Part shown: one piece after another, positions 32,654 through 41,033 of the stretch
How the letters are laid out: every line of letters starts with the position of its first letter
Position numbering within the stretch: the first letter of the stretch is position 1
DNA from: Verrucomicrobiota bacterium
GTDB lineage: Bacteria; Verrucomicrobiota; Verrucomicrobiia; Opitutales; UBA953
DNA length: 64,000 nt
Direction of reading: 5' to 3'
Assembly: GCA_016871415.1 (NCBI GenBank)
Contig: VHDL01000003.1
Coordinates: 1-64,000 of the forward strand
Notes under the pieces: generated by a model
Database searches by the model: none
What the model was told of the DNA's origin: nothing
What the model saw: only the letters and a program-made list of their open reading frames with translations
Program-made: the position numbers and the translations under genes

Positions 32654-34134
32654 AAGCCGTAGCCATCGCCCTCCTCTCCGCGGCCGCGCTCGGCGCCGCG
32701 CCCTCCTATGATATCGCCGACATCCTGACCGCGAGCACCGCGGCCGACACGCGCGCCAAGGACTGGAAGCCCGGCCAGGGCCTCGCCCTGGAGGTCAGCG
32801 GCATGGACTGGACAGCCGACGGACGGCTCGCGCTCTGCATCCGCAAGGGCGAGGTCTGGCTTCTCGACGGCGTGCTCGCGCCCAGGCCCGACAAAGTCGG
32901 CTTCAAGCTCTTCGCTTCCGGACTCCACGAGCCGCTCGGACTCCTCCGCGACGGCAAGGACCTCCTCGTCACCCAGCGTACCGAGACCACGCGCCTGCGC
33001 GACACTGACGGCGACGGCGTCGCTGACGAGTATCTGACCGCCGGCGCGGGCTGGAACGTCTCCGGCGCCTACCACGGCTACGCCTACGGTCCCAAGCGCG
33101 ACGGCAGGGGCGACCTCTGGGTCACCCTCAACGTCGACATGGGGGATCACTCCGACAACAAGGCGCCGTGGCGCGGCTGGGGCGGGATCATCGGCAAGGA
33201 CGGCCGCTTCGTGCCCATGGCGGCCGGCATGCGTTCTCCCTGCGGACTCGGGACGAACCGCGAGGGCGACATGTTCTGCGTCGACCAGCAGGGCACCTGG
33301 ATTCCCACCACCCCCATCTATCACCTCCGCAAGGGCGCCTTCTTCCTCAATCCTGAGGGCATCGCGTCCGAGAAGCTGCCCGATTCGCCCCTGAGGCTCT
33401 CCGCGAAGATTCCTGAGAAGCGTCCGTATCCCGAGGCCGTCAGGGCCTTACCCGAGATGCGTCCGCCCGCCGTCTGGATGCCCTACAACAAGATGGGCCG
33501 CAGCGGGACCGACCTCGTCACCTGCGATGCCGGCGGCAAATTCGGCCCCTTCGACGGGCAGATGTTCGTGGCCGAGTTCACCGACGCCAAGATCAGCCGC
33601 GTCTTCATGGAGAAGGTCGGCGGGGAATATCAGGGCGCCTGCTTCCCCTTCGTCGGCGGCTTCGCCTCCGGCATCGTGCGCCTGACGTTCGCGCCGGACG
33701 GCTCGCTGATGGTCGGCATGACCAGCCGGGGCTGGTCTTCCCTCGGCACCAAGGCCTACGGCCTGCAGCGGCTCCGCTACAACGGCAACGTGCCCTTTGC
33801 GATCAAGGAGATGCGGGCCCGTCCTGACGGCTTCGAGCTCGTCTTCACCAAGCCCGTCGACCGGGCGCGCGCCGCCGACGTCGCCTCCTACCGCATGAGC
33901 AGCTACACACTGCTCTATTCCGGCGCGTACGGCAGCGACGAGATCCTCACCGCGCCGAATCCCGTGACGTCCGCCGTCGTGGCCGCCGACGGCCTGAGCG
34001 TGCGGCTGAAGGTCGGGGCCCTCCGTGAGCTACACATCCATGAGCTGCATGCCGACGGCGTGAAGTCCGAAGCGGGCGAGCCGCTCGACCATGCGGACGC
34101 CTACTACACCCTGAACCGCATCCCGCAGAACTGA
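32650..34134 (+). CDS. Exported beta-propeller dehydrogenase-like protein (second copy)
   Basis: A 494-residue exported protein with signal peptide MKAVAIALLSAAALGAAP and a propeller closely related to the one at 19117-20673. Shared features are CIRKGEVWLLDG, EPLGLLRDGKDLLVTQRTE, DTDGDGVADEY, GAYHGYAYGPKRDGRGDLW and the C-terminal beta domain with VDRARAADVASY and YYTLNRIP. It lacks a heme and is translationally coupled (ATGA) to the five-heme cytochrome, as expected for a donor-acceptor pair. ATG 32650 is preferred over 32644 because of the overlap. The substrate is probably a sugar or sugar acid; this is not readable from the sequence. Confidence 0.86.
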   Translation: MKAVAIALLSAAALGAAPSYDIADILTASTAADTRAKDWKPGQGLALEVSGMDWTADGRLALCIRKGEVWLLDGVLAPRPDKVGFKLFASGLHEPLGLLRDGKDLLVTQRTETTRLRDTDGDGVADEYLTAGAGWNVSGAYHGYAYGPKRDGRGDLWVTLNVDMGDHSDNKAPWRGWGGIIGKDGRFVPMAAGMRSPCGLGTNREGDMFCVDQQGTWIPTTPIYHLRKGAFFLNPEGIASEKLPDSPLRLSAKIPEKRPYPEAVRALPEMRPPAVWMPYNKMGRSGTDLVTCDAGGKFGPFDGQMFVAEFTDAKISRVFMEKVGGEYQGACFPFVGGFASGIVRLTFAPDGSLMVGMTSRGWSSLGTKAYGLQRLRYNGNVPFAIKEMRARPDGFELVFTKPVDRARAADVASYRMSSYTLLYSGAYGSDEILTAPNPVTSAVVAADGLSVRLKVGALRELHIHELHADGVKSEAGEPLDHADAYYTLNRIPQN

Positions 34135-34170
34135 CTCGCCACCGCGGGGCGTTCCTCTCCTCTTGGGGGC

Positions 34171-35505
34171 TTGTCCAGCCCGCCCACCATCCGTTCGGAG
34201 ATCGGTCCGACCCTCCGTCTGGCCGTCCCGATCATGCTCGGGATGCTGGGCTACGGCCTGATGTTCGTGATCGACGTCGCCATGGCGGGCCGGCTCGGCG
34301 AAGTGCCCCTCGCGGCATCCGCGCTCGCCGCCAACATCACCTACATCCCCTACGTCTTCGGCATCGGCCTCGTCGGGGCCGTCACCGTCTACCAGTCGCA
34401 GGAGAACGGGGCCGGTCATGCCGAGTCCGCGCCCGCCGTGCTGCGGCACGGCACCGTGCTCGGCCTGGCGTCCGGCGTCATCCTCGCCGTCCTGACCCAC
34501 GCCTTCGCTCCTTTGATTCCGCATCTCGGGTCCGCGCCCGAGGTGGCCGCCGAGGCCCACGACTTCTACGTCATCATGGCCTGGGCGATGGTGCCCGGCC
34601 TCGCCTTCCACGGCCTGCGTTCGTACCGCGACACCCAGCACCAGCCCTGGATCTCGCTCGCGTGGCTGACCTTCGGCCTCGCGCTCAACGTCCTCCTAAA
34701 CTGGCTCTGGATGTACGGCAACTGGGGCTTTCCCGCGCTCGGCCTCGCCGGTGCCGGCTGGGCGACCCTCGTCTCCCGCGTCGCCATGTTCATCGGGCTC
34801 TGGCTGCACCCCGGACGCGGCGAGGTGCGTTGGGCCGACGGACTGCAGCGCACGGTCTTCGCCCGACTCCTGCACACCGGCCTGCCCGCGGGCCTGCACA
34901 GCATCAGCGAGGTGGGCATCTTCGCCATCGTGCCGATCCTGGCCGGGTGGATCTCGCCCACCGCGCAGGCCGCGCACCAGGTGGCCGTCAGCACCGCCAG
35001 CGCCGCATTCATGCTTCCCCTCGGCCTGGGCATGGCCGCCGGCATCCGCGTCGGCGAGGCTTACGGAGCGCGTGACTCCGCCCGCGTGCGCGTCGTCGGC
35101 TGGGGCGCGCTCATCCTCGGCGGACTCATGATGACCTTCTATGGCGCCGCCATGGTGTTGCTCCGCCCGTGGCTGCTCGGTCTCTATGACGTGGCCGGAA
35201 CGGCCACCGGCCAGCTCGCGACGGCGCTGCTCATCTGGGCGGCCCTCTGGGCGCCGTTCGACGGCGTGCAGGTCGTGGCGGCTTACCTGCTCCGCTCCGT
35301 CGACCAGGCCTCCTGGGCCTCCCGGGGCGTCGCCATCGTCTACTGGGTCGTGACCTTGCCCCTGGCCCTGCTTCTGGCGTTCCCTGTGGGCCTCGGCGCG
35401 GAGGGCATCTGGATCGCCTTGGCGACCGGGCTCATGCTCGTGGCCCTCGCCCTCGGCTGGAAGTTCCGGCGCGCGACCCGTCACATTCCCGACGCGGGAA
35501 ATTGA
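34171..35505 (+). CDS. MATE family multidrug/Na+ antiporter
   Basis: A 444-residue inner-membrane protein with twelve predicted helices and MATE features: LAVPIMLGMLGYGLMFVIDVAMAGRLGEVPLAA at the start, PWISLAWLTFGLALNVLLNWLWMYG in the first half and the corresponding LPLGLGMAAGIRVGEAYGA in the second. MATE proteins export drugs, toxic metabolites or natural products in exchange for Na+ or H+. Translation probably starts at TTG 34171, 36 bases after the preceding gene, with a G-rich stretch just before it. It may be the last gene of the saccharide operon or independent. Confidence 0.9.
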   Translation: MSSPPTIRSEIGPTLRLAVPIMLGMLGYGLMFVIDVAMAGRLGEVPLAASALAANITYIPYVFGIGLVGAVTVYQSQENGAGHAESAPAVLRHGTVLGLASGVILAVLTHAFAPLIPHLGSAPEVAAEAHDFYVIMAWAMVPGLAFHGLRSYRDTQHQPWISLAWLTFGLALNVLLNWLWMYGNWGFPALGLAGAGWATLVSRVAMFIGLWLHPGRGEVRWADGLQRTVFARLLHTGLPAGLHSISEVGIFAIVPILAGWISPTAQAAHQVAVSTASAAFMLPLGLGMAAGIRVGEAYGARDSARVRVVGWGALILGGLMMTFYGAAMVLLRPWLLGLYDVAGTATGQLATALLIWAALWAPFDGVQVVAAYLLRSVDQASWASRGVAIVYWVVTLPLALLLAFPVGLGAEGIWIALATGLMLVALALGWKFRRATRHIPDAGN

Positions 35506-35558
35506 CGAGCCCGGCCTCGCCGTCGGCTGGCGGGCCTCATCATCGGAAGCGCACCCCG

Positions 35559-35843
35559 ATGCCCCCATCCGTCATGAACAACATCCAGCCGCCCTTCATG
35601 GGAGAAGAGGACGATCCCGAATACCGGTTCTCCGACCTGAACGTCGCCGAGGAGGCCCGCGCCCTGGCCGGACTTGAGCAGCTCGTGCGAGAACTGTCGC
35701 TCCTGCGCGCTTCTCCGTCGGGGGCCGAGACCGCGCTCGTGCGTGTCTGCGAGCACGTCATGCGCGATCCGGTCTACGCCGAATCGACCCGCGAGGCCTT
35801 CCGCTCCACGTGGGAGGTCCTGCGTTCCCGCGCGTCCTCCTGA
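35559..35843 (+). CDS. Small hypothetical protein
   Basis: A 94-residue acidic protein with no recognised family. After [18 protein letters not shown] it is predicted to be helical ([52 protein letters not shown]). Codon third positions are GC-rich as in neighbouring real genes. An alternative start is ATG 35574. It lies between the MATE gene and the convergent rpmA, and its stop is just before a strong hairpin. Confidence 0.55.
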   Translation: MPPSVMNNIQPPFMGEEDDPEYRFSDLNVAEEARALAGLEQLVRELSLLRASPSGAETALVRVCEHVMRDPVYAESTREAFRSTWEVLRSRASS

Positions 35844-35850
35844 AAACGAG

Positions 35851-35873
35851 GAAGCCGGCCAGAGGCCGGCTTC
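35851..35873 (-). terminator. Intrinsic terminator of the rplU-rpmA operon
   Basis: A perfect 10-bp stem GAAGCCGGCC/GGCCGGCTTC with a 3-base loop. On the minus strand it is followed by CTCGTTTTC, a short U-rich tail, and it lies 21 bases after the rpmA stop. The plus strand has no T-run after the stem, so it terminates mainly the minus-strand transcript. Confidence 0.7.
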
Positions 35874-35894
35874 CGGAGGGCGCTGGGCGCCGGT

Positions 35895-36164
35895 TCAGCG
35901 CACCGAGCAGGACGCGGAGGCGGTCGGGATGACCTCGACCTTGCGGTGCTCGCGGTCCCACTTCACCAGACCGTCGGACAGCGCGAAGAGCGTATGGTCG
36001 CGGCCCATGCCGACGTTGCGTCCCGGGCGGACGACCGTGCCGCGCTGGCGCATGAGGATGGAGCCGGAGGTGGCGAACTCGCCGCCGTAGAGCTTCACGC
36101 CGAGGCGCTTGGAATTGGAGTCGCGGCCGTTCTTGGAAGTGCCGCCGCCTTTCTTGGTTGCCAT
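35895..36164 (-). CDS. rpmA: 50S ribosomal protein L27
   Basis: An 89-residue large-subunit protein whose N-terminus reaches the peptidyl-transferase centre. The start [29 protein letters not shown] and the later [29 protein letters not shown] are diagnostic. There is no N-terminal extension of the Firmicutes type that needs Prp cleavage. It is 21 bases downstream of rplU. The start codon is preceded by a pyrimidine-rich leader with no Shine-Dalgarno sequence. Confidence 0.98.
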   Translation of the reverse strand: MATKKGGGTSKNGRDSNSKRLGVKLYGGEFATSGSILMRQRGTVVRPGRNVGMGRDHTLFALSDGLVKWDREHRKVEVIPTASASCSVR

Positions 36165-36185
36165 GGTGGGTAGGGCGCTGGGGGG

Positions 36186-36500
36186 TTAAGCGGAGATGGA
36201 TTCGACCTTGATTACGGACAGCTCCTGGCGGTGTCCGCGGCGGCGGTAGTAGCCCTTGCGGCGGCGGTGCTTGAAGATGTCGATCTTCTCGCCGCGCTTG
36301 TTTTCGAGGATCTTGGCGGTCACCTTGGCGCCGGCGACGATGGGGGTGCCGATCTTGGCGGAGGCGCCTTCGCCCACGAGGAGGACTTGGTCAAAAGTGA
36401 GGGTGTCGCCCTTCGCCTTGCCAGGGTACTGGTTGACGATGAGGATGTCGCCCTGCTTGACGGTGAACTGGCGACCGGAGGTGATGAACGTGGCCTTCAT
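36186..36500 (-). CDS. rplU: 50S ribosomal protein L21
   Basis: A 104-residue large-subunit protein that binds 23S rRNA near domain [26 protein letters not shown] at the start and the basic [20 protein letters not shown] are typical. The ATG at 36500 is used because it begins the conserved N-terminus; an upstream in-frame start would add a non-conserved proline-rich stretch. First gene of the rplU-rpmA operon; obg is not adjacent. Confidence 0.97.
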   Translation of the reverse strand: MKATFITSGRQFTVKQGDILIVNQYPGKAKGDTLTFDQVLLVGEGASAKIGTPIVAGAKVTAKILENKRGEKIDIFKHRRRKGYYRRRGHRQELSVIKVESISA

Positions 36501-36523
36501 GGCTGTCGGAAGGTCGGAGCAAA

Positions 36524-36586
36524 GGGAGGGCGGGGGGGTTGGCAAGGGGATTCTGGGCCATTCGGGGGGCCTGTGGCGGGAGGGGG
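36524..36586 (+). other. G-tract cluster (potential G-quadruplex) in the rplU / carbonic anhydrase-like divergent region
   Basis: Nine runs of three or more G lie within 63 bases of the plus strand (for example 36532-36538 with seven, 36564-36569 with six, 36582-36586 with five). The stretch is far more skewed than its surroundings. It lies upstream of both divergent starts, so it could affect transcription or give a G-rich 5' leader on the plus strand and a C-rich leader on rplU mRNA. Confidence 0.5.
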
Positions 36587-36647
36587 CGGCCCGTGAGGCG
36601 GGGTCTTAGGGCTTTTCTGCCCGTCGGCGGGGCCCAATAGTCCGACC

Positions 36648-37214
36648 ATGAACCCTTTCCAGCGGCCCGAAGAAGGCCCGATGTCGGAGGAGGAGCTCTC
36701 CCAGGAGCTCACCCGGAACCTCTCCCGGGGGCCGTCGATGCATGCCACCGCCTTCGTCCACTCGAAGTCCGTGGTGGTCGGCAACGTGGTGCTCCAGGCC
36801 CGGTCCAGCGTCTGGCCCTGCGCCGTCCTCCGAGGTGACATCGCCCCGATCGAGGTGGGCGAGGGCAGCAACGTCCAGGACGGCGCCGTGGTCCATGTCG
36901 CTGACGGCATGCCCGCGACCATCGGCGCCTGGGTGACCGTCGGTCACCTCGCCGTGCTGCACGCGTGCACCGTCGAGGATGAATGCCTGATCGGCATGCA
37001 TGCCACCGTCCTGGACGGCGCCTTGATCGGGCGGCGCTCAATCGTCGGCGCGGGCGCCCTCGTGACCAAGGACACCGTGGTTCCGCCCGGCTCGCTCGTG
37101 CTGGGTTCGCCGGCCAAGGTCGTGCGCGCCCTCTCGCGCGAGGAGCAGGAGTCGCTCCGGGGCTGGGCCGAGAAGTACGTCAAGGTCGCGGCCCATCACC
37201 GGCGCTTCGATTGA
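36648..37214 (+). CDS. Gamma-carbonic-anhydrase-like hexapeptide-repeat protein
   Basis: A 188-residue left-handed beta-helix protein of the gamma-carbonic-anhydrase/YrdA group. The hexapeptide-repeat region carries the conserved VLRGDIAPIEVG and the three zinc-ligand regions VVHVADG, VGHLAVLHACTV and MHATVLDG. A helical C-terminal part follows (LSREEQESLRGWAEKYV). Many members are annotated carbonic anhydrases but few have been shown to be active. Its stop overlaps the TTG start of the next gene (TTGA at 37211-37214). Confidence 0.88.
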   Translation: MNPFQRPEEGPMSEEELSQELTRNLSRGPSMHATAFVHSKSVVVGNVVLQARSSVWPCAVLRGDIAPIEVGEGSNVQDGAVVHVADGMPATIGAWVTVGHLAVLHACTVEDECLIGMHATVLDGALIGRRSIVGAGALVTKDTVVPPGSLVLGSPAKVVRALSREEQESLRGWAEKYVKVAAHHRRFD

Positions 37215-38083
37215 GCGACGTCGGGACCAGTGCGCCGCCGCTCGCCGCCGACGCCTGGCGTGCGGAGCGTCGCGCGCATGAGGCGCGCGTCGACGCGCTC
37301 ACCGCCCCGCGTCGCGCAAGGGCCGCGCAGGGCGTGCCGGATCCCGTCGAGGATTTCCTCTTCACCTACTACCCCTTCCGGCCCGCGGCCTTGCGTCGCT
37401 GGAGCCCCGGGGTCGGCGTCGCCCTCGAGGGCGCGGATGAGCTCGCGGCCGATTCCCGTTTCGCCTTGGGGCGGGACGGGCTCGTCACGGTGGCCGCGCC
37501 TGACGACAAGGCGCGCGAACGGCTGGAATTCAGCCTTCGCCTCTGCCGGGCCGTGGCCGGACGCGAGGCCAGGCACGCCTGCTTCGGCCTCCACGAGTGG
37601 GCGATGGTCTTCGCCGACGCCGACGGCCGGCGTCACCGGAAGTGGCCGTTGCGACTCGGCGCCGAGGGGACCGACCGCGTTGTCCGGTCGCTGCCCCTGC
37701 GTTGCACCCATTACGACGCCTACCGTTTCTTCACCCCGTCCGCGCGCCCTTTGAACCAGGAGGCGCCGACCCTGGAGGCGCGCGTCGACAACGAGCAGCC
37801 CGGCTGCGTGCACGCCAACATGGACCTCTACAAGTGGGCCATGAAGGCCTCGCCTTGGATTCCCTCGGCGCTCGCCGCCGACTGCTTCGAGCTCGCGGCC
37901 GAGGCGCGTCTCCTCGACATGCGCGCCAGCCCCTACGACTTCTCGGCCGCCGGACTCGAGCCCGTGCGGATCGAGACGTCCGAGGGCCGGGCCGAGTATG
38001 AGGCCGCGCAGCGCACGGTCATGAAGAAGGCGGAGCCGCTGCGGCTCCGCCTCATCACGGCCCTCGGGAGGGCGCTTGCCTGA
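37211..38083 (+). CDS. 3-methyladenine DNA glycosylase-like protein
   Basis: A 290-residue protein resembling a group often annotated, mainly in Actinobacteria, as 3-methyladenine DNA glycosylase. It shows ERRAHEARVDALTAPRRARAAQG, PVEDFLFTYYPFRPAALRRWSPGVGVALEG, CFGLHEWAMVFAD and LRCTHYDAYRFFTPSARPLN. I recall the group from annotation only; I see no helix-hairpin-helix motif of the classic AlkA type, so the activity is doubtful. Translation probably starts at TTG 37211, which overlaps the stop of the upstream gene. Confidence 0.7.
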   Translation: MSDVGTSAPPLAADAWRAERRAHEARVDALTAPRRARAAQGVPDPVEDFLFTYYPFRPAALRRWSPGVGVALEGADELAADSRFALGRDGLVTVAAPDDKARERLEFSLRLCRAVAGREARHACFGLHEWAMVFADADGRRHRKWPLRLGAEGTDRVVRSLPLRCTHYDAYRFFTPSARPLNQEAPTLEARVDNEQPGCVHANMDLYKWAMKASPWIPSALAADCFELAAEARLLDMRASPYDFSAAGLEPVRIETSEGRAEYEAAQRTVMKKAEPLRLRLITALGRALA

Positions 38084-38087
38084 ACGC

Positions 38088-38741
38088 TCAGCGCAGGCGC
38101 GTCACGCGGATGTCCTTGTAGTCCACCTTGCAGCCCGGGTCGTGGGCCTGGATGGCGAACGTGCCCGAGCTGAGGCGGCGGCCCGGCATCCCCTTGGGGG
38201 GCGTCCAGTCGGCCGGTTCCGTGAAGTCCACCGTCTGACGTCCGTTGATCCAGATCTGCACCCGCTTGCCCTCGACCCGGATGCGGTAGTCGAACCACTC
38301 GCCGTCCGGAGCCGCCGGCGTGTTGAGCACGTCCTGCACCGCGTAGAGACCGCCCGTCTTCTTGATGTCCTTGTGCGTGGCGTTGACCTGGCACTCGTAG
38401 CCGGCGTAGGGCCAGCCCTTGTCCTCGAACTTCGTGTGGAAGTAGAGGCCGGAGTTGGCGCCCTCGTAGGTGCGGACCTTGGCGCTGAAGTCGAAGTCGG
38501 TGAAGGAAGCCGCGCCGTCCGGGCCCACGTAGAAGAGGTGGCCCTTGCCGCCGCGCACCTGGAGCGCGCCGTCGACGACCTTGAAGCTCCCCGGATCTTC
38601 GGAGGAGGCCTTCCAGCCCGCAAGCGACTTGCCGTCGAAGAGCGACTCGGAGGCCGTCGGGGACGCGCTCTGGGCGCAGGCGACGAAGGCGGCCGCGAAT
38701 GCGGCGAAGATGGGAAGGCGGGTCAGGGCGGGGCGGTTCAT
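38088..38741 (-). CDS. DUF1080 (3-keto-disaccharide hydrolase-like) exported protein
   Basis: A 217-residue periplasmic protein consisting of a signal sequence or lipoprotein signal (LPIFAAFAAAFVAC) and one DUF1080 domain, a concanavalin-like jelly roll. It contains SLFDGKSLAGWKASSEDPGSFKVVDGALQV, the NSGLYFHTKFEDKGWPYAGYECQVN block and GEWFDYRIRVEGKRVQIWINGR. Family members in PVC and Bacteroidetes hydrolyse 3-keto-glycosides or glycans in the periplasm. This would fit with the dehydrogenase-like proteins elsewhere in the window. Convergent with the upstream gene, 4 bases apart. ATG 38741 begins the signal. Confidence 0.87.
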   Translation of the reverse strand: MNRPALTRLPIFAAFAAAFVACAQSASPTASESLFDGKSLAGWKASSEDPGSFKVVDGALQVRGGKGHLFYVGPDGAASFTDFDFSAKVRTYEGANSGLYFHTKFEDKGWPYAGYECQVNATHKDIKKTGGLYAVQDVLNTPAAPDGEWFDYRIRVEGKRVQIWINGRQTVDFTEPADWTPPKGMPGRRLSSGTFAIQAHDPGCKVDYKDIRVTRLR

Positions 38742-38781
38742 GACCCGCCCATCCAAGCGACACCCGTCCGTGAGGCAAAGA

Positions 38782-40254
38782 TTAAGTGAAGACCCGGATG
38801 CCGGCCTCGCGCATCTCGCCCAGCCGCTTCTTCAGCGTCGAACGGTTGATGCCGAGGATGAGGGCCGCGCGCAGCTGGTTGCCCCGCGTCTCCTCCATGG
38901 CGCGCTTGATCATCTCCATCTCGATGACGTTGAGGATGGATTTGCCGTCCCCCTCGCGGCAGCCGCGGTAGATCGCGTCGTAGGACGGCACCAGGCCCGT
39001 CTCGGGGGCGGGCGCAGCGACGGAGGTTGCGGCGGGCGTGGCCGCGGCGGCCGGAGCGGGCCGCCTGGGCGTGAGCACGTCAGAGGGCAGGTCCTTGGTC
39101 AGGATCGTCTCGCCCTTGGCGAGCACGTTGGCGCGCTGTACGACGTTCTCGAGTTCGCGCACGTTGCCCGGCCAGTCGTAGGCGAGCATCGCCTCGAGCG
39201 CCTCGGCCGAGAGCCGCTTCGGGCGCGACTTTCGCGCGGCCGCCTGGCGCTGTAGCATGTAGTCCACGAGCAGGGGCACGTCCCCCTTACGCTCGCGCAG
39301 CGCGGGCAGGCGGATGCGAAAGACGTTGAGTCGGTAGTAGAGGTCCTCGCGGAACTGGCGGGCGGCGACCATCGTCTCCAGGTCTTTGTTGGTTGCGGCG
39401 ACCACGCGCACGCTGACCTTGAGCGTGGCGGTGCCTCCGACGCGCTGGATTTCACCCTCCTGGATGGCGCGCAGCACTTTGGTCTGCGTCGGCAGTGACA
39501 TGTCGCCGATTTCGTCGAGGAAGATCGTGCCGCCGTCGCAGAGCTCGAACTTGCCGGGCTTCTGGCCGGCGGCGCCGGTGAAGGCGCCCTTCTCGTGACC
39601 GAACAGCTCGGACTCGATGAGGTTCTCCGGGATGGCCGCGCAGTTCACGGCGGTGAAGGGACCCTTGGAACGGAGCGAGTGCTGATGGATGCAGCGTGCG
39701 ACCAGTTCCTTGCCGGTGCCGCTCTCCCCGGTGATGAGGACCGTCGCGTCCGAAGCCGCGACCTGGCCGATGGACTTGAGGACCTCCTGCATCGGCTCGG
39801 AGCTGCCGATGATGCCCTCCTTGTAGTCGGCGGGATTGACGAGCATGCGCGCCTGCTTGCCGGCGTTGGCGAGGTCGCGACCGGCTGACATCGCTTTATC
39901 GACCAGTGCGATCAGCTTGGCCTGGTCGAAGGGCTTCATCACGTAGTCGAAGGCGCCGAACTTCATAGCCTCGATTGCGGTCTGCGTCGTGCCGTAGGCG
40001 GTCATAAGGATGACCATGGCCTGCGGCTGGGCGCCGCGGAGCATCTGCAGGGTCTCGATGCCGGACATGCCGCCCATCCGGTTGTCGAGCAGGATGACAT
40101 CGGGCTGTTCGCGCTTGGCGAGGCCCACGCCCGATTCGCCGCTGTCCGCCTCAATCACGTTGTACCCCAAGCCGGCGAGCGCGCGACGCAGGGAATAGCG
40201 GAGGTCCTTATCGTCATCGATGACGAGCACTTTGCTCGGGCTGGTCGCACTCAT
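38782..40254 (-). CDS. NtrC-family sigma-54-dependent response regulator
   Basis: A 490-residue activator. It has a receiver domain (about 5-125) with phospho-acceptor Asp57 in [10 protein letters not shown], a sigma-54 AAA+ domain (about 150-385) with Walker A GESGTGKE and the GAFTGA loop ([11 protein letters not shown]), an Ala/Pro linker, and a Fis-type helix-turn-helix ([22 protein letters not shown]). When phosphorylated it should open sigma-54 promoters. No histidine kinase gene is nearby, so it is an orphan in this window. ATG 40254 is chosen by alignment of the receiver start. Confidence 0.95.
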   Translation of the reverse strand: MSATSPSKVLVIDDDKDLRYSLRRALAGLGYNVIEADSGESGVGLAKREQPDVILLDNRMGGMSGIETLQMLRGAQPQAMVILMTAYGTTQTAIEAMKFGAFDYVMKPFDQAKLIALVDKAMSAGRDLANAGKQARMLVNPADYKEGIIGSSEPMQEVLKSIGQVAASDATVLITGESGTGKELVARCIHQHSLRSKGPFTAVNCAAIPENLIESELFGHEKGAFTGAAGQKPGKFELCDGGTIFLDEIGDMSLPTQTKVLRAIQEGEIQRVGGTATLKVSVRVVAATNKDLETMVAARQFREDLYYRLNVFRIRLPALRERKGDVPLLVDYMLQRQAAARKSRPKRLSAEALEAMLAYDWPGNVRELENVVQRANVLAKGETILTKDLPSDVLTPRRPAPAAAATPAATSVAAPAPETGLVPSYDAIYRGCREGDGKSILNVIEMEMIKRAMEETRGNQLRAALILGINRSTLKKRLGEMREAGIRVFT

Positions 40255-40408
40255 TTGACCAAAAGCAGGCAAGAGGTATGCCATTCGATGACGGGCACAT
40301 TGTTTGTCTAAAAAAGCCCAATGGCAATTAGGTATTGCCTAAATTTAATCAATACAGCTTATTCAGGCACCGTATTGCAGGGTGGACGAATCAGGCTGAT
40401 AAAGGTGC
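40255..40408. promoter_or_regulatory. AT-rich divergent control region with a dyad and sigma-54-like elements
   Basis: This 154-base gap is strikingly AT-rich for the genome. It contains the perfect inverted repeat GGCAAT-TAGGT-ATTGCC (40323-40339). It also holds two imperfect sigma-54 -24/-12 matches on the plus strand: GGGCAC-N5-TTGT at 40293-40307 and AGGCAC-N4-TTGC at 40365-40378 (spacing one base short). The dyad may bind the adjacent Fis-type regulator. The elements are weak individually. Confidence 0.4.
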
Positions 40409-41032
40409 GTGCTTCGCTGGTTAAGACGGCTGTTCCTTTGGTCCTCAGGCGGGCTGGTAGTCTTTGCCGTCTTCAGCAATCTCTGGGTGTGGTCCGCCGC
40501 CATCGGAAGAATGGAGGGCGAGGCGCCCCCGGGGTCGGTGATCGTCGTGCTGGGCACCAATGAGTTTTTTCCTGATGGCGTGACCCCGACCACCACCTAT
40601 GGCCCGCGGATCGCGACCGCCGCGTCGGCTGCCCGTTCCGGTCGAGCCTCCTTGGTCATCGTTTCGGGTGCCGTGGAGCAGGTGGATGGCATGGCCTCGG
40701 GCCTGAAGGCACGGGGGTGCGTCACCCCGATCGAACTCGATCCCTACGGCTGGCGCACGCTTGACTCGGTGTTCAGGGCCAAGGCCCACCACCCTGGCCG
40801 CACGCTGGTGTTCGTCTCCCAGAGTTGGCATTGCGCGCGGGCCCTCTGGTGGGCGGACCGTCTGGGCGTGCCGGCGGTCGCCGTATCGGCCGGATACGGA
40901 GACGGGTTCGACGCGCATCGCGCGGCGGCGCGCGACCTTTTCGCCAAGCCCAAGGCCGTGATCGACTGGGCGCTGGGCGTCGGGCCGGCCTCGTCCGTGC
41001 CCGTCGACGCGGGGAACCGTCCCGCGCGCTGA
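40409..41032 (+). CDS. ElyC/SanA/YdcF family (DUF218) membrane-anchored protein
   Basis: A 207-residue protein with one N-terminal membrane helix (LFLWSSGGLVVFAVFSNLWVW) and a DUF218 domain: VIVVLGTNE, YGPRIATAASAARSG, LVIVSGAVEQVDG, LDPYGWRTLDSVFRAK and LVFVSQSWHCARALWWADRLG. SanA and ElyC act in envelope integrity and peptidoglycan or lipid-carrier metabolism. Translation starts at GTG 40409, with AAAGG just upstream. Divergent from the NtrC-type regulator, which may control it. Confidence 0.88.
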   Translation: MLRWLRRLFLWSSGGLVVFAVFSNLWVWSAAIGRMEGEAPPGSVIVVLGTNEFFPDGVTPTTTYGPRIATAASAARSGRASLVIVSGAVEQVDGMASGLKARGCVTPIELDPYGWRTLDSVFRAKAHHPGRTLVFVSQSWHCARALWWADRLGVPAVAVSAGYGDGFDAHRAAARDLFAKPKAVIDWALGVGPASSVPVDAGNRPAR

Positions 41033-41033
41033 A

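Noticed and set aside
35851-35873. Bidirectional terminator for the plus-strand small gene
   Set aside because: Only the minus strand has a U-rich tail after the stem; on the plus strand the hairpin is followed by CGGAGGG.
40322-40338. Sigma-54 promoter at TGGCA...TTGC
   Set aside because: The GG-to-GC distance is 14 bases instead of 12; the same bases are better explained as a dyad (GGCAAT-N5-ATTGCC).
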